Assembly (NCBI RefSeq): GCF_014198245.1
Contig: NZ_JACIHE010000003.1
Coordinates: 186,001-250,000 of the forward strand
DNA length: 64,000 nucleotides
Source of the DNA: Bradyrhizobium sp. cir1
GTDB taxonomy: Bacteria; Pseudomonadota; Alphaproteobacteria; Rhizobiales; Xanthobacteraceae
Direction of reading: 5' to 3'
Positions 35,109 to 44,239 of the stretch are shown here, piece after piece. The position numbers and the translations under genes were made by a program. The notes beneath the pieces are model-generated. The model ran no database searches. It saw only the letters and a list, made by a program, of their open reading frames with translations, and had not been told where the DNA came from. The number at the start of each line of letters is the position of its first letter. Position 1 is the first letter of the stretch.

Positions 35109-38092
35109 ACCACTCCGCGCCGGGAAACGCGGACAAGCATGGTATGAGCCTCGCCGCACGCTTCGCGGAGGCTCCCCATATTGTCGCTTCCACAACCGAC
35201 GAACGCCGTCTTGAAAGCTGGCTGGCCGAGCTCGAGCCGGCACAATCGGCCCGTCTTGGAGCGTTGCTGATTCATCCCTTCGCCCGGAATATCCTGGCCG
35301 GCATCGCGGAATTCTCGCCCTATCTGTTCGATCTGGTGCGCGCCGATGCGCTGCGCCTGATCCGGCTGCTCGAATGCGATCCGGATGTGCATCTCGCCGC
35401 ACTGATCGCTGAGGCAAGGGGCGCGGTGTTCGCGGCGCCTGACGAGGCCGAGGTGATGCGACTGCTTCGCCGCATGAAGGCGGAGGCGGCGCTGCTGATC
35501 GCGCTGTGCGACATCGGCGGCGTCTGGCCGGTGATGCGGGTGACCGCGGCGCTCACCGACGTCGCGGTCTCCTCGGTGCAGGCGGCGCTGCAGTATCAGC
35601 TGCGGCAGGAGGCCGCACGTGGAAAGATCCTGCCGCCCAATCCGGAGGCACCGGAAGAAGGCAGCGGCCTGATCGTGCTTGCGATGGGCAAGATGGGGGC
35701 GGGCGAGCTGAACTATTCCAGCGACATCGATCTCATCGTGTTCTTCGATCCCGATGCAACGACGCTCGCGCCCGACATCGAGCCGCAGCCGTTCTTCGTC
35801 CGGGTGACGCAGGGCATGGCGCGCATCCTGCAGCAGCGCACCTATGACGGTTATGTCTTCCGCGTCGATTTGCGCCTGCGCCCCGATCCGTCCTCGACGC
35901 AGGTCGCGATCTCGCGGCATGCCGCGCTGAATTACTACGAGCGGGAAGGGCGCACCTGGGAGCGCGCCGCGATGATCAAGGCGCGCGCCTGTGCCGGCGA
36001 TGCCAGGGCAGGCGAGGCGCTGCTCGCCGAGATCGCGCCGTTCGTGTGGCGCAAGCACCTCGACTTCGCCGCGCTTGCCGATGTCCACGACATGAAGCGG
36101 CAGATGCAGACCTATCGCGGTCAGAGCGAGGTCGCGGTCGAGGGGCACAACGTCAAGGTCGGCCGCGGCGGCATCCGCGAGATCGAGTTCTTCGCGCAGA
36201 CCCAGCAGCTGATCGCCGGCGGCCGCCATCCGCAACTACGGGTGCGGCCGACGCTCAGGGCGCTCGACGTGCTCGCCACCAGCAACTGGATCACCTTTGC
36301 CGCGCGCGACGAGCTGACCACCGCGTACGAATTCCTGCGCCGGGTCGAGCACCGCCTCCAGATGATTGCGGACGAGCAGACCCATGCGCTGCCCGACGAC
36401 AAGCAAGCCGTCGAGCGCTTTGCGCGCTTCTTCGGCTATCCCGATCGCGAAGCCTTTGCGCGCGACCTGCTGCGCCAGCTCGGGATCGTCCAGGGCCACT
36501 ACGAAAAGCTGTTCGAAGGCGACGATCCGACCGGCACAGCAGGTCTGCCGGCTCTGGACTACAGTGCGGGCCCCGACGACCCGCGCCTGCTGCAGCACCT
36601 GACGACGCTCGGCTTCAAGAAGCCCGCCGCCGTCGCGCAGACCGCGCGCGACTGGATCACCGGCGACTATCGCGTGTTCCGCAATGAGGCGACGCGCAGC
36701 GCCTTCATCGAGTTCGTGCCGGCCCTGATCGACGGTCTTGCGCATGCCGAGGAGCCGGACCGCGCCGTCGTGGCGTTCGATCAATTCCTCGGGGCGCTCC
36801 AGCGTGGCGGCCGGTTGATCACGCTGCTCGGCCAGAACCGCGATCTCGTCGCGCTGGTGGCGCTGGTGCTGGGCGCAGCGCCCCGGCTCGGCGAGATGCT
36901 GGCGCGGCAGCCGCAGCTCATGGACGGCCTGATCGATCCGCGCTTCTTCGGGGCGATGCCGGACCGGCAGGAATTGTCGGGGCGGCTCGCGACGACCGTG
37001 CAGGACGCTGCTTCCTATGAGGAGTTCCTCGATCGCCTGCGCCTGTTCGGGCAGGAGAGCCTGTTCCTGATCGGCACGCGCATCCTGTCCGGCACCGTCT
37101 CTGCGCAGCAGGCGAGCACCGCCTTTGCCGATGTCGCCGAAGGCATCGTCCACACCGTGCATGGTCTCGTCGCCGACCGCTTTGCCGCCCAGCACGGCCG
37201 GATCAGGGGGCAGGAGACCGCGATCATCGCGATGGGCCGGCTCGGCAGCCGCGAGATGACGGCCTCCTCCGATCTTGACCTGATCCTGCTCTACGATTTC
37301 GACCGCGAGAGCCCGGACTCGGATGGGCCGAAACCGCTGCAGGGCGCGCACTATTTCGCCCGCTTCACCCAGCGCCTGATCAGCGCCTTCACGACGCGCA
37401 CCAATTACGGGGTGCTCTACGAGATCGACATGCGGCTGCGCCCGTCAGGGCGCGCCGGGCCCGTGGCCTCCAGCCTTGCTTCCTTCGCGGACTACCAGGC
37501 CAGCGAGGCCTGGACCTGGGAGCATATGGCGCTGACGCGCGCGCGCGTGGTGTCGGCTTCGCCTGAATTCCGGGAACGCATCGAGCGCGTCATTCGCGAT
37601 GTCCTGACCCGCCGCCGCGATCGCGCGACCATCGCTAACGACGTCGCCGACATGCGCCGCGCGATCGGCCAGGAGAAGGGCGAGACCGACTATTGGGATC
37701 TCAAATACGCCGCCGGCGGCATGATCGATATCGACTTCATGGCGCAATATCTGCAGCTCGTGCATGCCCACGACAAGCCCGAGATTCTCGACGTCAGCTC
37801 GCTGCAGGTGCTGGAAAATGCATGCCGGCTCGGCGTGCTCGCACAATCGGAGACCGAGATCCTGCGCGCCGCAGCGCGGCTCTATCACGATCTGACGCAG
37901 ATCCTGCGCCTCTGCGTCAGCGACCGCTTCAAGCCGGAAACCGCCGGCACGGATCTGCAGCGCGTCATGGCGCGCGCCGGCGATGCGCCGGACTTCTCCT
38001 CGCTGGAGGCGCGTGTGAAGGAAACCCAGAGCGAGGTGCGGCGCGTGTTCAGGACGCTGCTGGAAGGGACGTCGCCTGCTTCAGCGCGGTGA
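35105..38092 (+). CDS. glnE: Bifunctional glutamine synthetase adenylyltransferase/adenylyl-removase
   Basis: A 995-residue two-headed enzyme. The N-terminal nucleotidyltransferase (AMP removal) has GAGELNYSSDIDLIVFF (about 200-216); the C-terminal one (AMP addition) has MGRLGSREMTASSDLDLILL (about 711-730). Each is followed by the family's RLRP segment (FRVDLRLRPDPS; EIDMRLRPSG). It adjusts glutamine synthetase activity to nitrogen status under PII control. It is translationally coupled to a sensor kinase gene upstream and its 3' end overlaps the convergent fdsD gene by 44 bases. Confidence 0.96.
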   Translation: MNHSAPGNADKHGMSLAARFAEAPHIVASTTDERRLESWLAELEPAQSARLGALLIHPFARNILAGIAEFSPYLFDLVRADALRLIRLLECDPDVHLAALIAEARGAVFAAPDEAEVMRLLRRMKAEAALLIALCDIGGVWPVMRVTAALTDVAVSSVQAALQYQLRQEAARGKILPPNPEAPEEGSGLIVLAMGKMGAGELNYSSDIDLIVFFDPDATTLAPDIEPQPFFVRVTQGMARILQQRTYDGYVFRVDLRLRPDPSSTQVAISRHAALNYYEREGRTWERAAMIKARACAGDARAGEALLAEIAPFVWRKHLDFAALADVHDMKRQMQTYRGQSEVAVEGHNVKVGRGGIREIEFFAQTQQLIAGGRHPQLRVRPTLRALDVLATSNWITFAARDELTTAYEFLRRVEHRLQMIADEQTHALPDDKQAVERFARFFGYPDREAFARDLLRQLGIVQGHYEKLFEGDDPTGTAGLPALDYSAGPDDPRLLQHLTTLGFKKPAAVAQTARDWITGDYRVFRNEATRSAFIEFVPALIDGLAHAEEPDRAVVAFDQFLGALQRGGRLITLLGQNRDLVALVALVLGAAPRLGEMLARQPQLMDGLIDPRFFGAMPDRQELSGRLATTVQDAASYEEFLDRLRLFGQESLFLIGTRILSGTVSAQQASTAFADVAEGIVHTVHGLVADRFAAQHGRIRGQETAIIAMGRLGSREMTASSDLDLILLYDFDRESPDSDGPKPLQGAHYFARFTQRLISAFTTRTNYGVLYEIDMRLRPSGRAGPVASSLASFADYQASEAWTWEHMALTRARVVSASPEFRERIERVIRDVLTRRRDRATIANDVADMRRAIGQEKGETDYWDLKYAAGGMIDIDFMAQYLQLVHAHDKPEILDVSSLQVLENACRLGVLAQSETEILRAAARLYHDLTQILRLCVSDRFKPETAGTDLQRVMARAGDAPDFSSLEARVKETQSEVRRVFRTLLEGTSPASAR

Positions 38093-38282
38093 GGGCTTCG
38101 CGCACGTTCGGCTCCAGGCCCACGCCGCCGGCATCGAGATGGGCGAAGATCGCCCGCTTCATCCGGGGATCCCAGAACTTCTTGATGTGCTCGGCAATCC
38201 CCGGCACGGCCTTGTCATGGCCCTGGCTCCTGAAGAACTTGCCGATCTGGTTGGCCCTATAGATCAGGCGGTCAGGCGACAT
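38049..38282 (-). CDS. fdsD: NAD-dependent formate dehydrogenase delta subunit
   Basis: A 77-residue protein: MSPDRLIYRANQIGKFFRSQ, HIKKFWDPRMKRAIFAHLDA and GGVGLEPNVREALTAL are the conserved stretches of FdsD. It is small and cofactor-free; known FdsD is needed for stable, active FdsABG and may assist cofactor loading. Start at 38282 overlaps fdhD by 11 nt. The 3' end overlaps glnE on the other strand by 44 bases. Confidence 0.92.
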   Translation of the reverse strand: MSPDRLIYRANQIGKFFRSQGHDKAVPGIAEHIKKFWDPRMKRAIFAHLDAGGVGLEPNVREALTALKQATSLPAAS

Positions 38283-39099
38283 CGGCAACCTCCGTGGCGT
38301 GGCGGGCGACGATCCGGCCACCATGCGAAAACACTTCAAATCCGTCCTGGCGGGCAATGGCGATCAGCGTGATGCCCGCAGCTTCCGCAGTGCGCACCGC
38401 GAGCGCGGTCGGCGCCGAGACCGCGACCATCACCGGCGCGCCGATCGCGGCGGTCTTCTGCACCATCTCGACCGAAACCCGGCTGGTCAGCAGCACCATG
38501 CCGCCACGCGCATCCGTGCGGCTGCGCGCCAGGGCGCCGGCAAGCTTGTCGAGCGCGTTGTGGCGGCCGACGTCCTCGCGCAGCGCGACGATGTTGCCGG
38601 TCGTAGACCAGAACGCAGCAGCATGAACGGCGCGGGTCTGCAGATTGATCGATTGCAGCGGCGCGATCGCCTGCATCGCCGCCATGATTTCTTCCGGCGT
38701 GAAGCTCTGCCCCTGCGGTACGACCGCCGCGGGTCGCACCGCCTCGGCAATGGACTCGATGCCGCAGATGCCGCAGCCGGTCGGACCTGCGACGTGACGC
38801 CGCCGCTCGCTGATGAGTGCCGCATCTTCCGGTGCAAGCCACATCCTGAGCTCGATGCCGTCGTCGAGGCGGACCACCTCGAGCGACTTGATGTCGTCGA
38901 CCGACTTGATGATGCCTTCGTCGAGACTGAAGCCGACGGCGAAATCCTCGAGGTTCTGCGGCGTTCCCATCATGACGGCATAGGTGCCGCCATTATAGGT
39001 CAGCGCCAGCGGCGTCTCCTCGGGGATCAGTCGCGTCCCTTCGGACGCGACGCCGTCGCGCCAGATCTCGCGGTCGATGGCCTGGACGGGCACGTGCAT
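38272..39099 (-). CDS. fdhD: Formate dehydrogenase accessory sulfurtransferase FdhD/FdsC
   Basis: A 275-residue protein. TGCGICGIESIAEAV (about 126-140) contains the Cys-x-x-Cys loop that carries persulfide sulfur from IscS-type desulfurase to the Mo-bis-MGD cofactor. ALREDVGRHNALDKLAGA (about 192-209) and SRVSVEMVQKTAAIGAPV are further family signatures. Placed between fdsA and fdsD in the formate dehydrogenase operon; called FdsC in Fds systems. Start chosen at 39099, 4 nt from the fdsA stop. Confidence 0.94.
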   Translation of the reverse strand: MHVPVQAIDREIWRDGVASEGTRLIPEETPLALTYNGGTYAVMMGTPQNLEDFAVGFSLDEGIIKSVDDIKSLEVVRLDDGIELRMWLAPEDAALISERRRHVAGPTGCGICGIESIAEAVRPAAVVPQGQSFTPEEIMAAMQAIAPLQSINLQTRAVHAAAFWSTTGNIVALREDVGRHNALDKLAGALARSRTDARGGMVLLTSRVSVEMVQKTAAIGAPVMVAVSAPTALAVRTAEAAGITLIAIARQDGFEVFSHGGRIVARHATEVADVA

Positions 39100-39103
39100 G
39101 CGG

Positions 39104-41977
39104 TTACTCCGCGGCCTCGGCCGGTACGATGCGGCGGGATTGCCGCGCCTGCGCGTCATAGGCCTTCTGCCAGTCGGACGGGCCGTTCGAGGGCGAGACC
39201 TGCACCGCCGTGACCTTGTATTCGGGGCAGTTGGTCGCCCAGTCCGAATAGTCCGTGGTGATGACGTTGGCCTGCGTGTCCGGGTGGTGGAAGGTGGTGT
39301 AGACGACGCCGGGCGCGACGCGGTCGGTGATCTCCGCGCGCAGCGTGGTCTCGCCGGCGCGGCTCTTCAGCCGCACCCAGTCGCCGTCGCGCACGCCACG
39401 CTGCTCGGCATCGTGCGGATGGATCTCGAGGCGATCCTCGGCATGCCAGACCACGTTGTCGGTACGCCGCGTCTGCGCGCCGACATTGTACTGGCTGAGG
39501 ATGCGGCCGGTGGTGAGCAGCAGCGGATAGCGCGGGCCGGTGCGCTCGTCGGTCGCGACATATTCGGTCACGACGAACTTGCCCTTGCCGCGGACGAAGC
39601 CGTCGATATGCATCACCGGCGTGCCCTCAGGCGCCTTCTCGTTGCAGGGCCACTGCACCGAGCCGAGCTCTTCCAGCTTGGCGTAGGAGACGCCGGCGAA
39701 AGTCGGCGTCAGTGCCGCGATCTCGTCCATGATCTCGGAGGGGTGGCTGTAGTTCATCTCGAAGCCCATCGCCTTGGCAAGGCCGATGGTGACCTCCCAG
39801 TCGGCCATGCCGTTCTTCGGCGTCATCACCTTGCGCACGCGCTGGATGCGGCGCTCGGCGTTGGTGAAGGTGCCGTCCTTCTCGAGGAAGCTCGAGCCGG
39901 GCAGGAAGACGTGGGCGTAGTTCGCGGTCTCGTTCAGGAAGAGGTCGTGGACGATGACGCATTCCATCGCCGAGAGCGCCGCCACCACGTGGCTGGTGTT
40001 GGGGTCGGACTGCAGGATGTCCTCGCCCTGCACGTAGATCCCCATGAACGTGCCTTCGACCGCGGCATCGAACATGTTGGGAATGCGCAGGCCCGGCTCG
40101 GGATTGAGCTTGACGTTCCAGAGCGCCTCGAACTGGTCGCGCACAGCGTCGCCGGAGATGTGGCGGTAGCCGGGCAGCTCGTGCGGGAACGAGCCCATGT
40201 CGCAGGAACCCTGCACGTTGTTCTGACCGCGCAGCGGGTTCACGCCGACGCCGGGACGGCCGATATTGCCTGTTACCATCGCAAGGTTCGCGATCGCGAT
40301 CACGGTGGTCGAGCCCTGGCTGTGCTCGGTGACGCCGAGCCCGTAATAGATCGCGCCGTTGCCGCCGGTGGCGTAGATGCGGGCTGCTTCGCGCAGATCC
40401 TTCGGGTCGACGCCGGTGAGGATGGCGGTGGCTTCCGGACTGTTGTTCGGCTGGGCGACGAAGGCGGCCCATTCCTCGAACTCGCTCCAGTCGCAGCGTT
40501 CGCGCACGAAGGCCTCGTTGACGAGGCCTTCGGTCACGATGACATGCGCCAGCGCGGTCATCACCGCGACATTGGTGCCGGGCATCAGCGGCAGGTGCAG
40601 CGCCTTCACATGCGGCGATTCCACCATCTCGGTGCGGCGCGGATCGATCACGATGAGCTTGGCGCCCTGGCGCAGCCGCTTCTTCAGGCGCGAAGCGAAC
40701 ACCGGGTGGGCAGACGCCGGGTTGGCGCCGATCACGACGACGACGTCGGTGTCCTCGACCGAGTCGAAATCCTGCGTGCCGGCGGAGGTGCCGAAGGTGG
40801 TGGCGAGGCCATAGCCGGTCGGCGAGTGGCAGACGCGGGCGCAGGTATCGACATTGTTGTTGCCGAAGCCGGCGCGGATCAGCTTCTGCACCAGGTAGGT
40901 CTCTTCATTGGTGCAGCGTGAGGAGGTGATGCCGCCGATAGCGTCGCGGCCGTACTTCTTCTGAATGCCGCGCATCTTGGCGGCGGCAAAGGAGAACGCC
41001 TCGTCCCAGGACACTTCACGCCAGGGATCCTCGATCCGCTCGCGGATCATGGGCTTGAGGATGCGTTCCTTGTGGTTGGTATAGCCCCAGGCGAAGCGGC
41101 CCTTGACGCAGGAATGGCCGCGATTGGCTTTGCCGTCCTTGTAGGGCACCATGCGCACCACTTCCTCGCCGCGCATCTCGGCCTTGAAGGCGCAGCCGAC
41201 ACCGCAATAGGCGCAGGTGGTGACGACCGAATGCTCGGGCTGGCCGATCTCGATCACGGACTTTTCCGTCAGCGTCGCGGTCGGGCAGGCCTGCACGCAG
41301 GCGCCGCAGGAGACGCATTCGGAGCCCAGAAAACTCTCGCTCATGCCCGGCGAGACGCGGCTGTCGAAGCCGCGGCCGGAGATGGTCAGCGCGAAGGTGC
41401 CCTGCACCTCCTCGCAGGCGCGGACGCAGCGCGAGCAGACGATGCACTTGGAGGGATCGTAGGTGAAGTACGGGTTGGACTCGTCCTTCGGCATCCAGTG
41501 GTCGTTGTCGCAGCCGTCCGTCTTGGCGAAGACGTGGTTCTCGCCCTCATAGCCGTAGCGCACGTCGCGCAGGCCGACGGCGCCCGCCATGTCCTGCAAT
41601 TCGCAGTCGCCGTTGGCGCCGCAGGTGAGGCAGTCGAGCGGATGGTCGGAGATGTAGAGCTCCATCACGCCCTTGCGCAGCTTCTTCAGCCGCTCGGTCT
41701 GGGTGTGCACGACGAGGCCGGGCATGACAGGCGTGGTGCAGGAGGCCGGCGTTCCGGCGCGGCCCTCGATCTCGACGAGGCAGAGCCGGCACGAGCCGAA
41801 TGCGTCGACCATGTCGGTCGCGCAAAGCTTCGGAATCTGGTGGCCGGCGTCCATCGCCGCGCGCATGATCGAGGTGCCCTCGGGCACTGTGACCTGATTG
41901 CCGTCGATGGTCAGCGTCACCATCGTTTCCGATTTGGAGCGCGGCGTGCCGAAGTCGATTTCTTCGATCAGAGACAT
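39104..41977 (-). CDS. fdsA: Formate dehydrogenase alpha subunit (Mo-bis-MGD)
   Basis: A 957-residue catalytic subunit. The N-terminus is NuoG-like: a 2Fe-2S ferredoxin domain (CATDMVDAFGSCRLC near 52-66), a His/Cys 4Fe-4S site (HPLDCLTCGANGDC near 111-124), and two 4Fe-4S clusters (CIVCSRCVRACEE; CVSCGACVQACP). The proximal cluster CAYCGVGC (about 261-268) opens the molybdopterin part; CARVCHSPTGYGL (about 374-386) supplies Cys as Mo ligand with the adjacent His, so no selenocysteine is used. The C-terminal MopB domain completes it. It oxidises formate to CO2 and feeds electrons to FdsB. Confidence 0.96.
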   Translation of the reverse strand: MSLIEEIDFGTPRSKSETMVTLTIDGNQVTVPEGTSIMRAAMDAGHQIPKLCATDMVDAFGSCRLCLVEIEGRAGTPASCTTPVMPGLVVHTQTERLKKLRKGVMELYISDHPLDCLTCGANGDCELQDMAGAVGLRDVRYGYEGENHVFAKTDGCDNDHWMPKDESNPYFTYDPSKCIVCSRCVRACEEVQGTFALTISGRGFDSRVSPGMSESFLGSECVSCGACVQACPTATLTEKSVIEIGQPEHSVVTTCAYCGVGCAFKAEMRGEEVVRMVPYKDGKANRGHSCVKGRFAWGYTNHKERILKPMIRERIEDPWREVSWDEAFSFAAAKMRGIQKKYGRDAIGGITSSRCTNEETYLVQKLIRAGFGNNNVDTCARVCHSPTGYGLATTFGTSAGTQDFDSVEDTDVVVVIGANPASAHPVFASRLKKRLRQGAKLIVIDPRRTEMVESPHVKALHLPLMPGTNVAVMTALAHVIVTEGLVNEAFVRERCDWSEFEEWAAFVAQPNNSPEATAILTGVDPKDLREAARIYATGGNGAIYYGLGVTEHSQGSTTVIAIANLAMVTGNIGRPGVGVNPLRGQNNVQGSCDMGSFPHELPGYRHISGDAVRDQFEALWNVKLNPEPGLRIPNMFDAAVEGTFMGIYVQGEDILQSDPNTSHVVAALSAMECVIVHDLFLNETANYAHVFLPGSSFLEKDGTFTNAERRIQRVRKVMTPKNGMADWEVTIGLAKAMGFEMNYSHPSEIMDEIAALTPTFAGVSYAKLEELGSVQWPCNEKAPEGTPVMHIDGFVRGKGKFVVTEYVATDERTGPRYPLLLTTGRILSQYNVGAQTRRTDNVVWHAEDRLEIHPHDAEQRGVRDGDWVRLKSRAGETTLRAEITDRVAPGVVYTTFHHPDTQANVITTDYSDWATNCPEYKVTAVQVSPSNGPSDWQKAYDAQARQSRRIVPAEAAE

Positions 41978-41987
41978 TGTCGTTCTC

Positions 41988-43544
41988 CTATTCCGCGGCC
42001 TGAAGCGTGGTCGGCGCCGGGACAAAATCCTCCCGGAAGTGCTTCAATGCACTGAGCACGGGATAGGGCGTGAAGCCGCCGAGTGCGCAGAGCGAGCCGA
42101 ATTTCATGGTGTTGCAGAGGTCCTCGACCAGCGCGAGGTTTTCATGCACGCGCTCGCCGTTGATGATTTTCTCGATGGTCTCGACGCCGCGCGTCGAGCC
42201 GATCCGGCACGGCGTGCACTTGCCGCAGGATTCGACGGCGCAGAATTCCATCGCGAAACGCGCCTGCCTGCGCATGTCGACGCTGTCGTCGAACACGACG
42301 ATGCCGCCATGGCCGATCAGGCCGTCGCGCGCGGCGAAGGCCTCGTAGTCGAACGGCGTGTCGAACAGCGCGCGCGGGAAGTAGGCGCCGAGCGGCCCGC
42401 CGACCTGCACCGCACGCACTGGGCGGCCGGTGAAGGTGCCGCCGCCGATGTCGTCGACGAGCTCGCCGAGCGTCACGCCGAAGGCGGTCTCGAACAGCCC
42501 GCCATAGCGGATATTGCCGGCGAGCTGGATCGGCATCGTGCCGCGCGAGCGGCCCATGCCGAAATCGGCATAGGCCTTCGCGCCTTCGCTGAGGATAAAG
42601 GGGATGGCGGCGAACGACAGCACGTTGTTGATGACGGTCGGCTTGCCGAACAGGCCGTGATGGGCCGGCAGCGGCGGCTTGGCGCGCACGATGCCGCGGC
42701 GGCCTTCAAGGCTCTCCAGCAGCGAGGTCTCCTCGCCGCAGACATAGGCGCCGGCGCCGACGCGCACTTCGAGATCGAAGCTGTAGGTCGATCCCCCGAT
42801 CCTGTTGCCGAGATAGCCGCCGCGCCTGGCAGCCTGGATCGCGGCGTTCATGGTCTCGACCGCGTGCGGATATTCGCTGCGGATGTAGATGTAGCCCTTG
42901 GTCGCGCCGACGGTGATGCCGGCGGTGGTCATGCCCTCGATCACCAGGAAGGGATCGCCCTCCATGATCATGCGGTCGGCAAAGGTGCCGCTGTCGCCTT
43001 CGTCGGCGTTGCAGACGATGAATTTGCGATCGGCCTTGGCCTGCGCGACGGTCTTCCACTTGATCCCGGTCGGGAAGCCGGCGCCGCCACGGCCGCGCAG
43101 GCCGGACGCGGTGACCTCGTTCAGGATCGCATCAGGTCCGAGCGAGAGTGCGCGCTCAAAACCCTTGTAGCCGCCATGGGCGCGGTAGTCGTCGAGCGAG
43201 CGCGGATCGATCACGCCGCAGCGGGCGAAGGTGAGGCGAGTCTGGCGCTTGATCCAGGGGATTTCGTCGGTGGCGCCGAGCCGCAAGAGATGTGGCGTGT
43301 TGCTCGCGAGCGCGTCGAGCAGGGAGGGCACATCGGTCTCGGTCACAGGGCCGAAGGCGATCCGGCCCTGCGGTGCCGCGACCTCGACCAGCGGCTCCAG
43401 CCAGTATAGGCCGCGCGAGCCGGTTCTGACGATCTCGATGGCAATGCCGCGCCTGGCCGCAGCCTGCTCCAGCGCCAGCGCGACCTCATCCGCGCCAACG
43501 GCGACCGCGCCCGCATCGCGGGAGACGAAGAGACGCATGCTCAT
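41988..43544 (-). CDS. fdsB: Formate dehydrogenase beta subunit (NADH/FMN)
   Basis: A 518-residue diaphorase subunit. The N-terminal 110 residues are thioredoxin-like; next comes the NuoF-like part with SGLRGRGGAGFPTGIKW (about 170-186; NADH), CNADEGDSGTFADR (FMN) and GAGAYVCGEETSLLESLEG, and the 4Fe-4S motif SCGKCTPCRIGSTRG (about 444-458). It passes electrons from formate to NAD+. It starts in an ATGA overlap with fdsG. Confidence 0.96.
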   Translation of the reverse strand: MSMRLFVSRDAGAVAVGADEVALALEQAAARRGIAIEIVRTGSRGLYWLEPLVEVAAPQGRIAFGPVTETDVPSLLDALASNTPHLLRLGATDEIPWIKRQTRLTFARCGVIDPRSLDDYRAHGGYKGFERALSLGPDAILNEVTASGLRGRGGAGFPTGIKWKTVAQAKADRKFIVCNADEGDSGTFADRMIMEGDPFLVIEGMTTAGITVGATKGYIYIRSEYPHAVETMNAAIQAARRGGYLGNRIGGSTYSFDLEVRVGAGAYVCGEETSLLESLEGRRGIVRAKPPLPAHHGLFGKPTVINNVLSFAAIPFILSEGAKAYADFGMGRSRGTMPIQLAGNIRYGGLFETAFGVTLGELVDDIGGGTFTGRPVRAVQVGGPLGAYFPRALFDTPFDYEAFAARDGLIGHGGIVVFDDSVDMRRQARFAMEFCAVESCGKCTPCRIGSTRGVETIEKIINGERVHENLALVEDLCNTMKFGSLCALGGFTPYPVLSALKHFREDFVPAPTTLQAAE

Positions 43545-44041
43545 CGCTGTGCCTCCGCGACCAGTGCATCGAGGCGCTTCTGGTCGAGCCGGCCAATAAG
43601 GCGACCGTCGAGCATTGCAGACGGCGCGGTCGCGCACAGGCCGAGGCAGTAGATCGGCTCCAGCGTGACGCGATCGTCGGCTGTCGTGTTGCCGAGCGCG
43701 ACGCTAAGCTTCGCTTCGGCGCGCGCAGCCAGCGCATCGCCGCCCGCAGCCTGGCAGGCTTCGGCGCGGCACAGCTTCAGCACATGACGGCCGGCCGGCT
43801 TGTGGCGGAAATCATGGTAGAAGGTGAAGACGCCGTGGACCTCGGCGCGCGACAAATTGAGCGCCTGCGCCACCATGGGAATCGCCGCCTCCGGCACGTA
43901 GCCGAACGCCTCCTGGAGCGCGTGCAGGATGACCAGCGTGGCGCCTTCCTGCCCGGCATGTTCGGCGATGATCTCGGCGCCGCGCGCTTCGTCCCAAGGC
44001 TCGTAACGAGGTTCGTAACGAGGTTCGTAAGGCGTTGTCAT
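43541..44041 (-). CDS. fdsG: Formate dehydrogenase gamma subunit (2Fe-2S)
   Basis: A 166-residue NuoE-like protein, first gene of the operon. FGYVPEAAIPMVAQALNLSR and EVHGVFTFYHDF are family stretches; the 2Fe-2S cysteines lie in LCRAEACQAAG (about 88-98) and CLGLCATAPSAM (about 130-141). The N-terminus is unusual: YEPRYEPRYEPW is encoded by a 12-bp tandem repeat at 44000-44031, just after the start codon. Translation is coupled to fdsB. Confidence 0.95.
   Translation of the reverse strand: MTTPYEPRYEPRYEPWDEARGAEIIAEHAGQEGATLVILHALQEAFGYVPEAAIPMVAQALNLSRAEVHGVFTFYHDFRHKPAGRHVLKLCRAEACQAAGGDALAARAEAKLSVALGNTTADDRVTLEPIYCLGLCATAPSAMLDGRLIGRLDQKRLDALVAEAQR
44000..44031. repeat. 12-bp tandem repeat in the fdsG start region
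   Basis: About 2.7 units of TTCGTAACGAGG. In fdsG it encodes YEPR repeats at residues 5-16. A whole-unit change of 12 bp would keep the frame. Confidence 0.8.
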
Positions 44042-44219
44042 TGTTCGTTCTCAACTTGAGCGTTTCTCCAGCGCAAAGTATTTGGAATCATTCGAAGATC
44101 AATAAAGCTGTCTCATGCTGCGATTGCGAATTCGGATCGATTTGCAACCGCAATCGGTCGATACGAAATGGCAATGAAGATTGGATCGGCTGCCGGTTTT
44201 TGCGTGTTGGTGCAGGCGC

Positions 44220-44239
44220 GGCATGCTAGCTTGCATGCC
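44220..44239. promoter_or_regulatory. Inverted repeat at the start of the LysR gene
   Basis: GGCATGC and GCATGCC (7-bp perfect arms, 6-base spacer) lie in the divergent fdsG/LysR region and overlap the possible ATG at 44235. If translation begins at the TTG at 44265 the repeat would lie in the leader, where an autoregulatory site is plausible. Confidence 0.4.

Noticed and set aside
44042..44234. A tRNA or small RNA in the fds/LysR gap
   Set aside because: No cloverleaf or conserved T-arm pattern could be drawn; the stretch is AT-rich promoter-like DNA.
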